Below are positions 1 to 7,795 of a stretch of 49,017 nt of DNA, in pieces (the stretch's first letter is position 1; every line of letters starts with the position of its first letter). A program made the position numbers and the translations under genes. Location: the NCBI GenBank assembly GCA_023249615.1, contig JAHFCG010000003.1, positions 1-49,017 of the forward strand. The letters are read 5' to 3'. The DNA comes from a candidate division FCPU426 bacterium. Its GTDB lineage: Bacteria; Oederibacteriota; Muellerivitia; Muellerivitales; Muellerivitaceae. The notes under the pieces are model-generated. The model had not been told where the DNA came from. It saw nothing but the letters and a program-made list of their open reading frames with translations, and searched no databases.

Positions 1-70
1 GGAGAGTGGGAACATCTCAGGCCATTTTTCGTCTTACCCCGCCCCTGGCGGGAGAGGGTAGGATGAGGGG
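1..70. repeat. Dispersed intergenic repeat-like sequence
   Basis: The DNA before the first gene carries a G-rich stretch (about 43-70) of the kind gcgggagagggtaggatgagggg. It resembles short non-coding repeats scattered between genes in many bacterial genomes. No reading frame or promoter is evident. That it is a multi-copy repeat is inference from its look; no second copy is in this window. Confidence 0.35.
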
Positions 71-98
71 AAAAAGAGTTTTTCTTTAAGGAGTTTTT

Positions 99-845
99 TT
101 GTACCCGAAAGAAATTATTGAAAAACTTATTAAAGCCCAAAAAGCGGTTGTGCTTACCGGCGCGGGGATTTCGGCCGAGTCGGGAATCTCCACTTTCCGG
201 GGAACGGGCGGCCAATGGGACAAAGTTGACCCCATGAAACTTGCCACTCCAGAGGCCTTCGCGAAGGATCCCAAATATGTTTGGGAATGGTACGAGGCCA
301 GAAGGCGCCAGTTAAGGGAAGCCAAACCCAATATGGGCCACGACGTGATCGCGGGAATGGAAGAATTTTTTCCAAAATTTACCCTGATCACCCAAAACGT
401 TGACCGTCTTCACCAAAAAGCAGGGAGCCGGAATCCCATCGAGCTTCATGGAAGCATTTGGATGGCGCGTTGTGCCGGAATCCCTTCTTGCGGTGAATGG
501 GAAGACCGCCATGAGTTGGTGAACCTCCCTCCCCAATGTCCCCATTGCGGGGCTCTGGTCCGCCCGGGGGTGGTTTGGTTTGGGGAAGGCCTCCCGGGGG
601 AAGCCTGGGCTGAGGCCGAAAAAGCCGCGCTGGAATGTGATGTGTTTTTCGTAATTGGGACCTCTGCCCTGGTTCACCCCGCCGCCTCCCTGCCGGAAAC
701 GGCCATTCAAAAGGGAAAACTCGTCATTGAAATAAACCCCGAGGAAACCCCCTTGTCCGGATTGGTAACCCTTTCCGTTCGTTCCCATGCGGGCCCGGCG
801 TTAGAATTATTGCGGGAGAAACTGTTAGCCAATGACTCAGCCTAA
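99..845 (+). CDS. cobB: Sir2-family NAD-dependent protein deacylase (class III type)
   Basis: Sirtuin that removes acyl groups from lysines using NAD+, giving nicotinamide and O-acyl-ADP-ribose; cytoplasmic. Of 248 residues, the NAD-binding GAGISAESGI is at 21-30, TQNVDRLH at 98-105, the catalytic His is in ELHGS (His117), and four zinc Cys are at 125, 131, 147 and 150. Tyr65 and Arg68 form the YxxR pair that in SIRT5 and CobB recognises succinyl/malonyl lysine, so desuccinylase/demalonylase activity is likely (inference). The start is TTG at 99 behind AAGGAG at 88-93; no ATG fits the domain. The 3' end overlaps the next gene by 14 bp, suggesting translational coupling. Confidence 0.93.
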   Translation: MYPKEIIEKLIKAQKAVVLTGAGISAESGISTFRGTGGQWDKVDPMKLATPEAFAKDPKYVWEWYEARRRQLREAKPNMGHDVIAGMEEFFPKFTLITQNVDRLHQKAGSRNPIELHGSIWMARCAGIPSCGEWEDRHELVNLPPQCPHCGALVRPGVVWFGEGLPGEAWAEAEKAALECDVFFVIGTSALVHPAASLPETAIQKGKLVIEINPEETPLSGLVTLSVRSHAGPALELLREKLLANDSA

Positions 846-1251
846 TGTTTGCCAAAATCATTTTAATGAAAAGGCTCTCAGTCTTTGCCATCATTGCCAG
901 GGGTATTTCTGCTCGAAATGTTTAAACGAAGGCCGTGAATTTTATTTTTGCAGCAAACCGGATTGTTTAAAGGCGCTTCAGGACGAAACAAAAGCTCCTT
1001 CGGAAGAAAACAAGCCCAATCCTCCCATGACCATGGAGGATTGGGTTACTGTCGCGATTTACTACGAAAGGGCAAGTGCCGAGGCGGGAAGCGAAAGGTT
1101 GCGGGAACATGGAATCGAGAGCCGTATTGTCGATGAAAGGACCATTCCTCCGGGTCTTCCACCGGACGAAGAGCCGGAAGGCAATGTTGAATTGCAGGTC
1201 AGGGCGGCGGATACCCATTCGGCCATGAAAGTTGTCGGTTTTAATTTGTAA
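832..1251 (+). CDS. Zinc-finger (B-box-like) / DUF2007-like protein
   Basis: A 139-residue soluble protein of unknown function. Residues 7-45 hold a Cys/His pattern (C7, H10, C19, C22, C27, C30, C40, C45) resembling a B-box zinc finger. Residues about 66-139 resemble DUF2007 (a small ferredoxin-like, GlnB-like fold): an alpha-beta stretch reading WVTVAIYYERASAEAGSERL, then a variable loop and a final beta strand. Such proteins are often called putative signal transducing proteins, but no reaction is known. Its ATG lies within the end of the sirtuin gene, so the two are probably co-translated. A hairpin with GGTGGTC/GACCACC arms (1271-1289) follows the stop but lacks a T-run. Confidence 0.7.
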   Translation: MTQPNVCQNHFNEKALSLCHHCQGYFCSKCLNEGREFYFCSKPDCLKALQDETKAPSEENKPNPPMTMEDWVTVAIYYERASAEAGSERLREHGIESRIVDERTIPPGLPPDEEPEGNVELQVRAADTHSAMKVVGFNL

Positions 1252-1270
1252 TGTTGAGTATTGCTGTTTT

Positions 1271-1289
1271 GGTGGTCGGGTTGACCACC
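1271..1289 (+). other. Intergenic hairpin
   Basis: Seven-base perfect arms GGTGGTC (1271-1277) and GACCACC (1283-1289) around a 5-nt loop, after the zinc-finger gene. There is no U-tract, so it is a weak terminator at best. A TAAAATAACC box (1297-1306) follows, 38 nt before the next start, and could be a -10 element. Confidence 0.4.
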
Positions 1290-1339
1290 CCAGCTTTAAA
1301 ATAACCGGAATTTAAAAAACGAAGGCTTTAAAAATTCAA

Positions 1340-2434
1340 ATGAGAAATTTTTGGTTTCCCCTAATTTTAACCGGCATGGGTACTTGTCTTTCTTTTTCGC
1401 CCTGTTGGGGAGAAGAGGAAGGGAAGGCCTTTTCCGGGGAAATCAGCGTTGAGCCGGGAATATTCCAGGGTTCGGATTGCCAGACGGGGGTTTATCAGTT
1501 TTCCCGCTTTGAATTGGAAAGCCACCAGGACCTCATAACCAGCCTTTCCTACGGCTTCGAGGGGCAGGCGGAATGGCAGACCTCCTCCATTCTCATGAAC
1601 CCGCCGGATCATGACTTTGGCGTGGAAAACATCCTTCCGTTTGAAGTGAAGGATGAAAATGGCGGGTTCTTTTCCATGGAACTTTATCAGGCCAGTTTAA
1701 AATTCGCCCAGGGTCCCGTGGAATTCACGGCGGGTCTTTTCAAACCCTCCTGGGGTTCCTCCCGCTTCTATAAACCCACTGATTATTTTTATCCCCTCCA
1801 GCCGCTCCAATGGAACATGGAAATTTTCCAGGGAAGCGAGGGCCTCGACGCCAAAAGTTTTTTATTTGATGATTTGTCCCTGGAAGGCGCCGTTCGTTGG
1901 CTGGAAGACTGGAACAGCGAATGGGTCCTCAAACTGGTGAATAAGGGCATCGGAATTACCGCGACCCCCAGTTTCGCGCGTTTGCTGAATAAAAACGCGA
2001 TGGGTCTGGAACTTTCCGGAACCTTCCCCGACTTCCAATTAAGGGCCGAGGGAGTCGACTGGTTTTTTAACGATGGTTCAGCCAAGGCTGAATGGACTAT
2101 TGGGATCTCTACTGTTCGAAAATCAATCGCTTATACTCTCGAGATTCTTCGGGATGAAACCGGAACCATTCTGGGGGGTGTTTCGGCGGGAGCACCCAAC
2201 GCGACCTATTTATATACTTCCATGGAAAAGACTTTTCAGGGTGATTGGAAGATTTCCCCCGCGCTGGTCAAGGGTTTTGAGGGCGGCCCATTCCTATTTT
2301 GGCCCAAGGCCTCCTGGGGTTTTGCTCCTTCGTGGGAATTGGAATTGCAGGGACAGGTTAAATTGGGGACCGTGCCAGGACCCTTGTCGTTGGTTCAAAA
2401 TCGATTGGGAATATCGACGGCTTTTTCTTTTTAA
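1340..2434 (+). CDS. Exported porin-like outer-membrane protein
   Basis: 364 residues. An N-terminal signal peptide of about 24 residues (basic R2, hydrophobic core, cleavage near CWG/EEE) precedes a mature chain rich in alternating aromatic and polar residues with repeated GLELSG- and FTAGLFKP-like strands, and the chain ends in AFSF. A C-terminal Phe after a beta strand is a typical recognition signal for outer-membrane insertion by BamA. A sequence such as FKPSWGSSRFYKPTDYF resembles loops of porin/alginate-export-like barrels. I do not recognise a named family; a substrate cannot be assigned. A possible -10 (TAAAAT, 1297-1302) lies 38 nt upstream of the ATG. Confidence 0.6.
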   Translation: MRNFWFPLILTGMGTCLSFSPCWGEEEGKAFSGEISVEPGIFQGSDCQTGVYQFSRFELESHQDLITSLSYGFEGQAEWQTSSILMNPPDHDFGVENILPFEVKDENGGFFSMELYQASLKFAQGPVEFTAGLFKPSWGSSRFYKPTDYFYPLQPLQWNMEIFQGSEGLDAKSFLFDDLSLEGAVRWLEDWNSEWVLKLVNKGIGITATPSFARLLNKNAMGLELSGTFPDFQLRAEGVDWFFNDGSAKAEWTIGISTVRKSIAYTLEILRDETGTILGGVSAGAPNATYLYTSMEKTFQGDWKISPALVKGFEGGPFLFWPKASWGFAPSWELELQGQVKLGTVPGPLSLVQNRLGISTAFSF

Positions 2435-2468
2435 TCCATTTAATGAAAATGAATAAGAGGTATTTAAT

Positions 2469-3020
2469 TTGAAAAAGATAATCAAACCAAAGGAATTTCC
2501 GGAGAACATCGTGCTTATCGGAATGTTTGGAAGCGGTAAAAGCACGGTTGGAAAAATGATCGCGGAAAAATTGCGCTATACCTTCGTGGATGTGGACCAT
2601 CTTATTGAACGAAAATTCAAAAAGCCCCTCCAACGGGTGCTGGATGACCTGGGCATGAAAAAGTTCATGAAGATGGAGGATGAAACCATTCTGGCGCTTC
2701 GAAACTGGCATTGCGTCATTTCCCCCGGAGGGAGCGCGGTTTATTACCCAAAAGGAATGCGCCTTCTTAAAACCCTGGGGCCCAGGGTTTTTCTCAAAGT
2801 CTCCCTGCCGGAACTCAAAAAGCGTCTTCCGGACTGGTCCAACCGGGGAGTCGTGTGCCGGGGAGGGAACAGCCTCTCCTCCTTGTACAAGGAGAGGGCG
2901 CCCCTTTTCAAACGATACGCCGATATTACAGTGGAAAGCGGGGGTAAATCAGCGGAAAGAATCGCGAGGGAAATTCTCAGGGTTTTGGGTAGGGAAGAGA
3001 AACAGTTTCAAAAAAGATAA
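2469..3020 (+). CDS. Shikimate-kinase-like P-loop kinase
   Basis: 183-residue nucleoside-monophosphate-kinase fold protein of the AroK family, which phosphorylates shikimate with ATP in chorismate synthesis. Seen: Walker A GMFGSGKST at 18-26, DVD at 41-43, the GG of PGGSAVYY at 87-88 and an ERAPLFKRYAD segment (142-152) like the AroK ERxPLYxExAD. The usual substrate-binding Arg of the FRxxE motif appears as Lys (FMKME, 66-70), so the substrate is less certain than the fold. The start is TTG at 2469 with AAGAGG eight bases upstream. It sits 34 bp after the porin-like gene. Gluconate kinase-like alternatives fit less well. Confidence 0.75.
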   Translation: MKKIIKPKEFPENIVLIGMFGSGKSTVGKMIAEKLRYTFVDVDHLIERKFKKPLQRVLDDLGMKKFMKMEDETILALRNWHCVISPGGSAVYYPKGMRLLKTLGPRVFLKVSLPELKKRLPDWSNRGVVCRGGNSLSSLYKERAPLFKRYADITVESGGKSAERIAREILRVLGREEKQFQKR

Positions 3021-3076
3021 ATTCACCTATCCATTCCATTCCGGTGATTGATCTATAATAAAAAATGTCTTTTAAC

Positions 3077-3157
3077 CGCCGACAACGGCCGATAAAACAT
3101 CGATTGGTTAAAGGGGAAATTATTTATCGGCGTTTGGTTATCGGGTTTGATCGGCGG
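3077..3157. repeat. Inverted GCCGATAAA-type intergenic repeat
   Basis: Between the kinase gene and gpsA lies an imperfect inverted repeat built from GCCGATAAA (3089-3097) and TTTATCGGC (3123-3131), with outer CCGCCGA and TCGGCGG arms. The same word recurs twice at about 24091-24122. This looks like a dispersed MITE/REP-type element (inference). A TATAAT box at 3054-3059 just before it could be a -10 sequence for gpsA, but no good -35 is seen. Confidence 0.5.
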
Positions 3158-3196
3158 CAAATATTTTTTTGCTGTTAAGAATTTTAAGGGGTAATC

Positions 3197-4183
3197 ATGA
3201 AAGCGGCAATCATTGGAGCGGGGAACATGGGAACGGCCCTGGCCCATCTTTTGGCGGACAACGGCCATTCGGTGGTTTGCTGGGACCATATTCCCGAGGT
3301 GGTGGAGGATATCCGAAAACGCCACCAGAACACCCAGTTCCTGCCGGGAATCACCCTTCCTTCCAGCGTCACCGCGGACCTTCTTTTAAATCATGTGGTT
3401 CGCGAGGCCCAGATTATTTTTGTTTCGGTTCCCTCGGTTTTTTTCCGCCATGTTGTAAAGGAGTTTTCCCCTTTCGCGATGTCCCAGGCGGTAGTCGTGG
3501 GCGCTTCCAAAGGTTTGGAGGCCGGCACGGGCTTGAGGATGAGCCAGGTCTACGCCGAAGCCTCGCTTCAGGCTCCCGATCATTACGTGGCCTTGTCCGG
3601 CCCTTCCATCGCGAATGATTTCGCCCGAAAAAAACCAACCGCGGTGGTTTTGGCCTGTTCCAATCATTCCGCCCTTCACAAGGCGGTTCAGGTTTTGGCG
3701 AATCCCTATTTCCGCGTGGAAACCTCCGAGGATTTGATCGGTGTTGAATTGGGAGGCGTCGTCAAAAATATTTACGCCCTGGGTTTCGGTTTGCTGGATG
3801 GGTTAAAACACGGAAGCCCCAACCTGAAAGCGGCTTTTGTCACGATGGCGCTCAAGGAAATGAAGGATATTACGGTTCAAATGGGCGCCCAGGAAAAAAC
3901 CCTGGAGGGGCTTGCGGGTCTAGGGGACCTGGTGACCACCGGGTTTTCCCCCGATTCCCACAACCGGAAACTGGGTGAATATCTGGCACAAGGAATGGAA
4001 TATGAAAAAGCAGTCGCCCAGCTGGGCGGGGTGGTGCCCGAAGGAGTCCGAACCCTTCCGATTATCCTCGAAAAAGCCGGCGTGACGGTTGAAACACCCC
4101 TTGCCCGGTTGATCCAAACCTGCTTAAATCAACCGGCCTCCAGGGTCAAGTTTGTGGACGAGGTGTGGAAAATAGTCCCATAA
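3197..4183 (+). CDS. gpsA: Glycerol-3-phosphate dehydrogenase [NAD(P)+]
   Basis: 328 residues, normal for GpsA. It reduces dihydroxyacetone phosphate to sn-glycerol 3-phosphate, the backbone for phospholipids; cytoplasmic. Seen: N-terminal Rossmann motif GAGNMGTA at 7-14, the family block ELGGVVKNIYALGFGLLDGL with the catalytic Lys, and GLAGLGDLVTTGFSPDSHNRKLG near residue 240. ATG start with AAGGGG five bases upstream. It stands alone between two intergenic repeats, so is likely transcribed on its own or with weak read-through from the kinase gene. Confidence 0.96.
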   Translation: MKAAIIGAGNMGTALAHLLADNGHSVVCWDHIPEVVEDIRKRHQNTQFLPGITLPSSVTADLLLNHVVREAQIIFVSVPSVFFRHVVKEFSPFAMSQAVVVGASKGLEAGTGLRMSQVYAEASLQAPDHYVALSGPSIANDFARKKPTAVVLACSNHSALHKAVQVLANPYFRVETSEDLIGVELGGVVKNIYALGFGLLDGLKHGSPNLKAAFVTMALKEMKDITVQMGAQEKTLEGLAGLGDLVTTGFSPDSHNRKLGEYLAQGMEYEKAVAQLGGVVPEGVRTLPIILEKAGVTVETPLARLIQTCLNQPASRVKFVDEVWKIVP

Positions 4184-4186
4184 AAT

Positions 4187-4253
4187 AATTTTGAATTCTT
4201 AATTTTTAATGTTGAATTTTCAGACTCCAATTAAAAATTAAGAATTCAAAATT
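4187..4253. repeat. 24-bp perfect inverted repeat
   Basis: Arms at 4187-4210 and 4230-4253 are exact reverse complements (core TTTTGAATTCTTAATTTTTA) around a 19-nt loop, starting three bases after the gpsA stop. Very AT-rich with GAATTC palindromes inside each arm. As RNA it would fold into a long hairpin and may act as a 3' end for gpsA mRNA. AT-rich elements of this look are common between genes in many genomes. Confidence 0.75.
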
Positions 4254-4277
4254 TAAAATTCCAAAGGGGTTGAATCC

Positions 4278-4721
4278 TTGTCCTTAGAATTCGTTTCCAA
4301 TTTTCCCGAATGGCATCATGTTCTCTTTAAAGTTCAGGACGCCGATAACTCCATCCGCTTTTACAGCGAATACCTGGGCATGGGAGCCGTCAAGGACCAG
4401 AGGGACGCCGAGGGAAACCGCTGGGTCTGGCTCCGTTTTTCCGAGAATCCCTACGCCCCCATGTTTGTCCTGATGGAGGACGCGCATGTCAAAAAGGCCT
4501 CCGCGCCGGCCCCGGCCAGCCTCCAGTCCTTTTGTTTCCGCCTGCCGGACCTGAAACCCGTGGAGGAAATCAGCGCGAAGGCGAAGAACGACAACTGTCT
4601 GGTGGAACCCGCCATTTACGGCGGTCATATGCGGGGATATTTTTGCCTGGTGTCGGATCCTGACGGAAATCTTCTGGAATTTTCCTATTTGTTGTCGCCG
4701 AAGACGGGAAGCTCCGGGTAG
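4278..4721 (+). CDS. VOC-fold (glyoxalase/dioxygenase-like) protein
   Basis: 147 residues forming one vicinal-oxygen-chelate domain: N-terminal WHHVLFKVQDADNSIRFYSEYLGM with the candidate metal His at 13-14, and a C-terminal SDPDGNLLEFSYLL carrying the candidate metal Glu. Families with this fold include lactoylglutathione lyase, fosfomycin-resistance enzymes and ring-cleaving dioxygenases; the substrate cannot be told here, though the pattern is closest to glyoxalase-I-like proteins. The start is TTG at 4278, supported by AAAGGGG seven to eight bases upstream. It is flanked by the inverted repeat and sodC. Confidence 0.8.
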   Translation: MSLEFVSNFPEWHHVLFKVQDADNSIRFYSEYLGMGAVKDQRDAEGNRWVWLRFSENPYAPMFVLMEDAHVKKASAPAPASLQSFCFRLPDLKPVEEISAKAKNDNCLVEPAIYGGHMRGYFCLVSDPDGNLLEFSYLLSPKTGSSG

Positions 4722-4799
4722 GGAATCGCGTTGTTTTCAATATCGGTCCTTGGTTTGGAGAGAAACGAGAACCGGTAAAAATTAAATAAGGAGGATGGA

Positions 4800-5351
4800 A
4801 TGAAAAGGTTTTTGGGAATGGGTGTTCTGGCCGCGGCTTTTTTGGCGGGCGCCAGTCTGTTATCAGCCGAGGAGGCGAAATCCTTGAAGGCTCTTTGTGA
4901 GTTGAAGGCCACCAAAGGAAACAAGGTCGAGGGGACCATTATTTTCATTCAAAAGAAGAATTCCGTCATGATTCGGGCTCACGTAAAAGGCCTGACCCCT
5001 GGCAAACACGGGTTTCATATCCACGAATGCGGGGATTGCTCGGCGCCTGATGGAAGTTCCGCCAAGGGACATTTCAACCCTGGAAAGCATAACCACGGGG
5101 GGCCTTCGGCCAAGGAACGCCACGCGGGGGATTTGGGGAACCTGAACGCCAATGACAAGGGTGTCGCGGATTACGAAAGGTCCGACTCCACCATACATTT
5201 GAGCGGGGACAACAACATCATGGGAAAATCCGTCATCGTCCACGAGAAGGTGGATGATTACAAGACCCAGCCCACTGGAAACGCGGGGTCGAGAATCGCC
5301 TGCGGAGTAATCAAGAAGAAAGAGGACAAGAAGGTGGAAAAGAAAAAGTAA
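4800..5351 (+). CDS. sodC: Periplasmic Cu/Zn superoxide dismutase
   Basis: 183 residues with a signal peptide (MKRFLGMGVLAAAFLAGASL, cleavage near LSA/EE). It converts superoxide to O2 and H2O2 in the periplasm. Expected metal ligands are present: H73, H75, bridging H91, H99, H108, D111 and H148; C80 and C168 (RIACGVI) match the conserved disulfide, and R165 is near the active-site position. The chain ends in an unusual run of Lys and acidic residues (about 172-183) not typical of SodC, perhaps for surface attachment. Start ATG with AAGGAGG. An intrinsic terminator follows. Confidence 0.94.
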   Translation: MKRFLGMGVLAAAFLAGASLLSAEEAKSLKALCELKATKGNKVEGTIIFIQKKNSVMIRAHVKGLTPGKHGFHIHECGDCSAPDGSSAKGHFNPGKHNHGGPSAKERHAGDLGNLNANDKGVADYERSDSTIHLSGDNNIMGKSVIVHEKVDDYKTQPTGNAGSRIACGVIKKKEDKKVEKKK

Positions 5352-5371
5352 CCTGCCATTTCGTTTTTAAG

Positions 5372-5402
5372 CCGGGTTCCCGCGAGGGGGCCCGGTTTTT
5401 TT
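5372..5402 (+). terminator. Intrinsic terminator after sodC
   Basis: Stem CCGGG-t-TCCC / GGGG-g-CCCGG with a GCGA loop (5372-5395), then a run of seven T. It lies between sodC and the convergent lipoprotein gene and ends sodC transcription. Confidence 0.88.
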
Positions 5403-5405
5403 ATT

Positions 5406-6968
5406 TTAGGGACAAGTGTTGGCGTAAATGGACCAGTCACTCAGCCAAACCTCGGGGCTGGTGATGGAAGCCGGCAGGGTGCCGAAAGTGTTCACCTTGC
5501 GGTAATGGGTTCCGGAAAGAAGAGGAGTGTTGGAGATGTTGACCCAGTTGGGGGAGTTGGCGCTTTCAAAGGCCAGCCAATAGGTACCCGCGCCCGGAAT
5601 GACAACGTCCGGAATATCCACGGTGCGCCAAGCGCCGCCAAGGGTTATCCAGGAGGGGCTGGAGGAGGAAAGTAAAGTGTCCGGCTGGCCGGCGTTGTCG
5701 GAATAGAGGCCGACCTGAATCAAACCCGTGTAACCGCCGTTGAAGACGGAAAGACTCATGATGGTGCCGGGACCTGAAGCAACGGCCTTTTGGAAATAGG
5801 TGTAGGCGCTGGGAATGGAATAGCTCGCGTAGGTGTTGTTGTTACCGAAAGTGGAAGGGCTTATGCAAGCCGGCGTATCGGTTGGGGTTCCTGTAAAAGT
5901 TAAAGTGGGGGTGGGTGTCGGGGAAGGCGTGACGGTGGGGGTGTCGGTCAGGGCGCCGGCGGGACGGCAGTAGTTGGCGTAAATGGACCAGTCACTCAGC
6001 CAAACCTCAGGGCTGGTGATGGAAGCCGGCAGGGTGCCGAAAGTGTTCACCTTGCGGTAATGGGTTCCGGAAAGAAGAGGAGTGTTGGAGATGTTGACCC
6101 AGTTGGGGGAGTTGGCGCTTTCAAAGGCCAGCCAATAGGTACCCGCGCCCGGAATGACAACGTCCGGAATATCCACGGTGCGCCAAGCGCCGCCAAGGGT
6201 TATCCAGGAGGGGCTGGAGGAGGAAAGTAAAGTGTCCGGCTGGCCGGCGTTGTCGGAATAGAGGCCGACCTGAATCAAACCCGTGTAACCGCCGTTGAAG
6301 ACGGAAAGACTCATGATGGTGCCGGGACCTGAAGCAACGGCCTTTTGGAAATAGGTGTAGGCGCTGGGAATGGAATAGCTCGCGTAGGTGTTGTTGTTAC
6401 CGAAAGTGGAAGGGCTTATGCAAGCCGGCGTATCGGTTGGGGTGGGCGATCCTGGGGTGGGTGTTGGGGACGGGGTGGAAGTGGGTGTAAAGGTAGGGGA
6501 TTGAGTTGAAGTTAATGTAGGCGAAGATGTCGGGCTTGAGGTGGGTGTGGAAGTTGGTGTTAGGGTCGGTGAAGATGAGGGGCTGTTGGTGGCGGTTGAG
6601 GTAATGGAGGGAGTAACCGTTGGCGTGAAGGTGGGTGTTTTCGTGGCGGAGTTGGTGGGAGTGTTGGGAAAAGTGTTCGTTGGGCTTGAGGAAGCCGTGT
6701 TTGAGGGAGAAGGAGTCGCGGTTTTGGTTTCCGTCAGGGTAGAAGTTGAGACAGGGGTATTTGTGGCCGAGTTCGTCGGGGATGGCGTCGCGCTGGGGGT
6801 GGGGCTGGAGGTGGTTGTAAAAGAGGCGGTAGGGGAAATGGTGAAGGTATTGGTAGGGGCCGGAGGGTTTGGATTGTTGGGAGAGGAGGGAGTGGAGTTG
6901 CCGCCGCACCCGGTATAAAACTCCAAAGGCAAAAGCAGGATAAAAGTCAAAAACCATAAACGTTTCAA
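5406..6968 (-). CDS. Thr/Pro-rich lipoprotein with two identical beta-sandwich-like domains
   Basis: 520 residues. Signal with lipobox ending at Cys21 (FYTGC), a Thr/Ser/Pro stalk (about 28-175), a domain of about 155 residues (176-332), a short TPTVTPSPTP linker, and a second copy of the same domain (361-517). The copies are identical in protein. Each has AGTYWLAFESANSPNW and a WRTVDIPDVVI strand, resembling choice-of-anchor/lectin-like modules of secreted proteins; I do not recognise the exact family. Likely surface-exposed and stalked. Start is TTG at 6968 with GGGGA seven bases upstream; the next ATG comes too late for the signal peptide. Confidence 0.75.
   Translation of the reverse strand: MKRLWFLTFILLLPLEFYTGCGGNSTPSSPNNPNPPAPTNTFTISPTASFTTTSSPTPSATPSPTNSATNTPVSTSTLTETKTATPSPSNTASSSPTNTFPNTPTNSATKTPTFTPTVTPSITSTATNSPSSSPTLTPTSTPTSSPTSSPTLTSTQSPTFTPTSTPSPTPTPGSPTPTDTPACISPSTFGNNNTYASYSIPSAYTYFQKAVASGPGTIMSLSVFNGGYTGLIQVGLYSDNAGQPDTLLSSSSPSWITLGGAWRTVDIPDVVIPGAGTYWLAFESANSPNWVNISNTPLLSGTHYRKVNTFGTLPASITSPEVWLSDWSIYANYCRPAGALTDTPTVTPSPTPTPTLTFTGTPTDTPACISPSTFGNNNTYASYSIPSAYTYFQKAVASGPGTIMSLSVFNGGYTGLIQVGLYSDNAGQPDTLLSSSSPSWITLGGAWRTVDIPDVVIPGAGTYWLAFESANSPNWVNISNTPLLSGTHYRKVNTFGTLPASITSPEVWLSDWSIYANTCP
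5418..5888. repeat. Direct repeat copy 1 (471 bp, near identical)
   Basis: Matches 5973-6443 at an offset of 555 bp. I find one mismatch (near 5453/6008), which is silent in a Pro codon. It encodes the C-terminal domain of the lipoprotein. Confidence 0.93.
5973..6443. repeat. Direct repeat copy 2 (471 bp, near identical)
   Basis: Second copy of the 471-bp unit, encoding the inner domain. Near identity at the DNA level indicates a recent duplication or ongoing gene conversion. It could also be a place where assemblies collapse or expand. Confidence 0.93.
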
Positions 6969-7052
6969 AGGAATTTCCCCAATTGGTTTTAGATGACGGA
7001 GAGAGATTAATGGAAATGGGAAATAAAAGCGAGGAACGAAGGAAGCGAAAAT

Positions 7053-7081
7053 AAAAAAGCCGCGCTCGATTCAAGCGCGGC
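7053..7081 (-). terminator. Intrinsic terminator of the BI-1 gene
   Basis: Perfect 8-bp stem GCCGCGCT/AGCGCGGC (7059-7066, 7074-7081) with a 7-nt loop; on the minus strand it is followed by six U (7053-7058). It sits 19 bp past the stop of the minus-strand membrane protein gene. Confidence 0.88.
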
Positions 7082-7099
7082 CTGTGTTAACCGGTTTCC

Positions 7100-7795
7100 T
7101 TAATTGCGGCGGCTGGAAAGAATTCTCAGTATCGCCAGGAACAGGTTGATGAAATCCAGGTAAAGGGAAAGGGCGCCGCTGACATACTCGTCGCTTTCGT
7201 GGGTCCGCATGATTCGCGAAGTGTCGTAGAGAATGAACAATGAAAAGAGAACGGAAGATATCCAGGCGATCGCGAGGCTCGCGGCGCTGCTTTGGACGAA
7301 AAGGTTGACGAGCATGATTCCGATGACGGCGAATAATCCAACGGTTACCACGCCGCCGAGAAATGAGAAATCTTTTTTGCTGATGAAAGTGAAGGCGGTT
7401 AATCCGATAAAAATCGAACCGGTAATGCCGGCGGCTTGATAAACAACATCAAATGATCCGCCGGTTCTCATCGCGGCCACCATCAGGGCTGGAGAAAGAA
7501 AAATTCCGCTGACGAAGGTAAACCCGAGCAAAACCACAATGTTGATGCCGGGTGTTTTTCTCAGAGCCATACAGGCGAAGAAAACGCCAAAATAAACAAT
7601 TAAACCAATCCAATAATGGGATAAAACGGCCACCGCGAAATCCCGGTTGGAAATGGTTAGAACCGCCCCCATGGTCGCGGTGACGAGACCCAAAAGAAAA
7701 AGGGAATAAACCTTTTGAATGAATGACAATTGTGTCGCGGAATCCTCCGAAACAACGCTGGATGGTACTGGTTGATCCTGGGTTAAAAGACCCAT
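7100..7795 (-). CDS. Bax inhibitor-1/YccA-family membrane protein
   Basis: 231 residues with seven predicted membrane helices. The family (BI-1, TMBIM, YccA, YbhL) includes pH-gated calcium leak channels and the FtsH modulator YccA. Seen: helices from about residue 30 on (VYSLFLLGLVTATMGAVLTI), and the typical late segment LFILYDTSRIM with the conserved Asp and a following DxFLDF-like helix (LYLDFINLFLAILRIL). The start is ATG at 7795, seven bases after GAGGAGG; an upstream in-frame TTG at 7810 would put that Shine-Dalgarno inside the gene. Function here cannot be fixed from context. Confidence 0.88.
   Translation of the reverse strand: MGLLTQDQPVPSSVVSEDSATQLSFIQKVYSLFLLGLVTATMGAVLTISNRDFAVAVLSHYWIGLIVYFGVFFACMALRKTPGINIVVLLGFTFVSGIFLSPALMVAAMRTGGSFDVVYQAAGITGSIFIGLTAFTFISKKDFSFLGGVVTVGLFAVIGIMLVNLFVQSSAASLAIAWISSVLFSLFILYDTSRIMRTHESDEYVSGALSLYLDFINLFLAILRILSSRRN

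Noticed and set aside
6541-6918. Open frame opposite the Thr/Pro stalk encoding a Val/Gly/Glu-rich chain
   Set aside because: It is the antisense of a low-complexity Thr/Pro repeat, which keeps frames open; there is no Shine-Dalgarno or family look.
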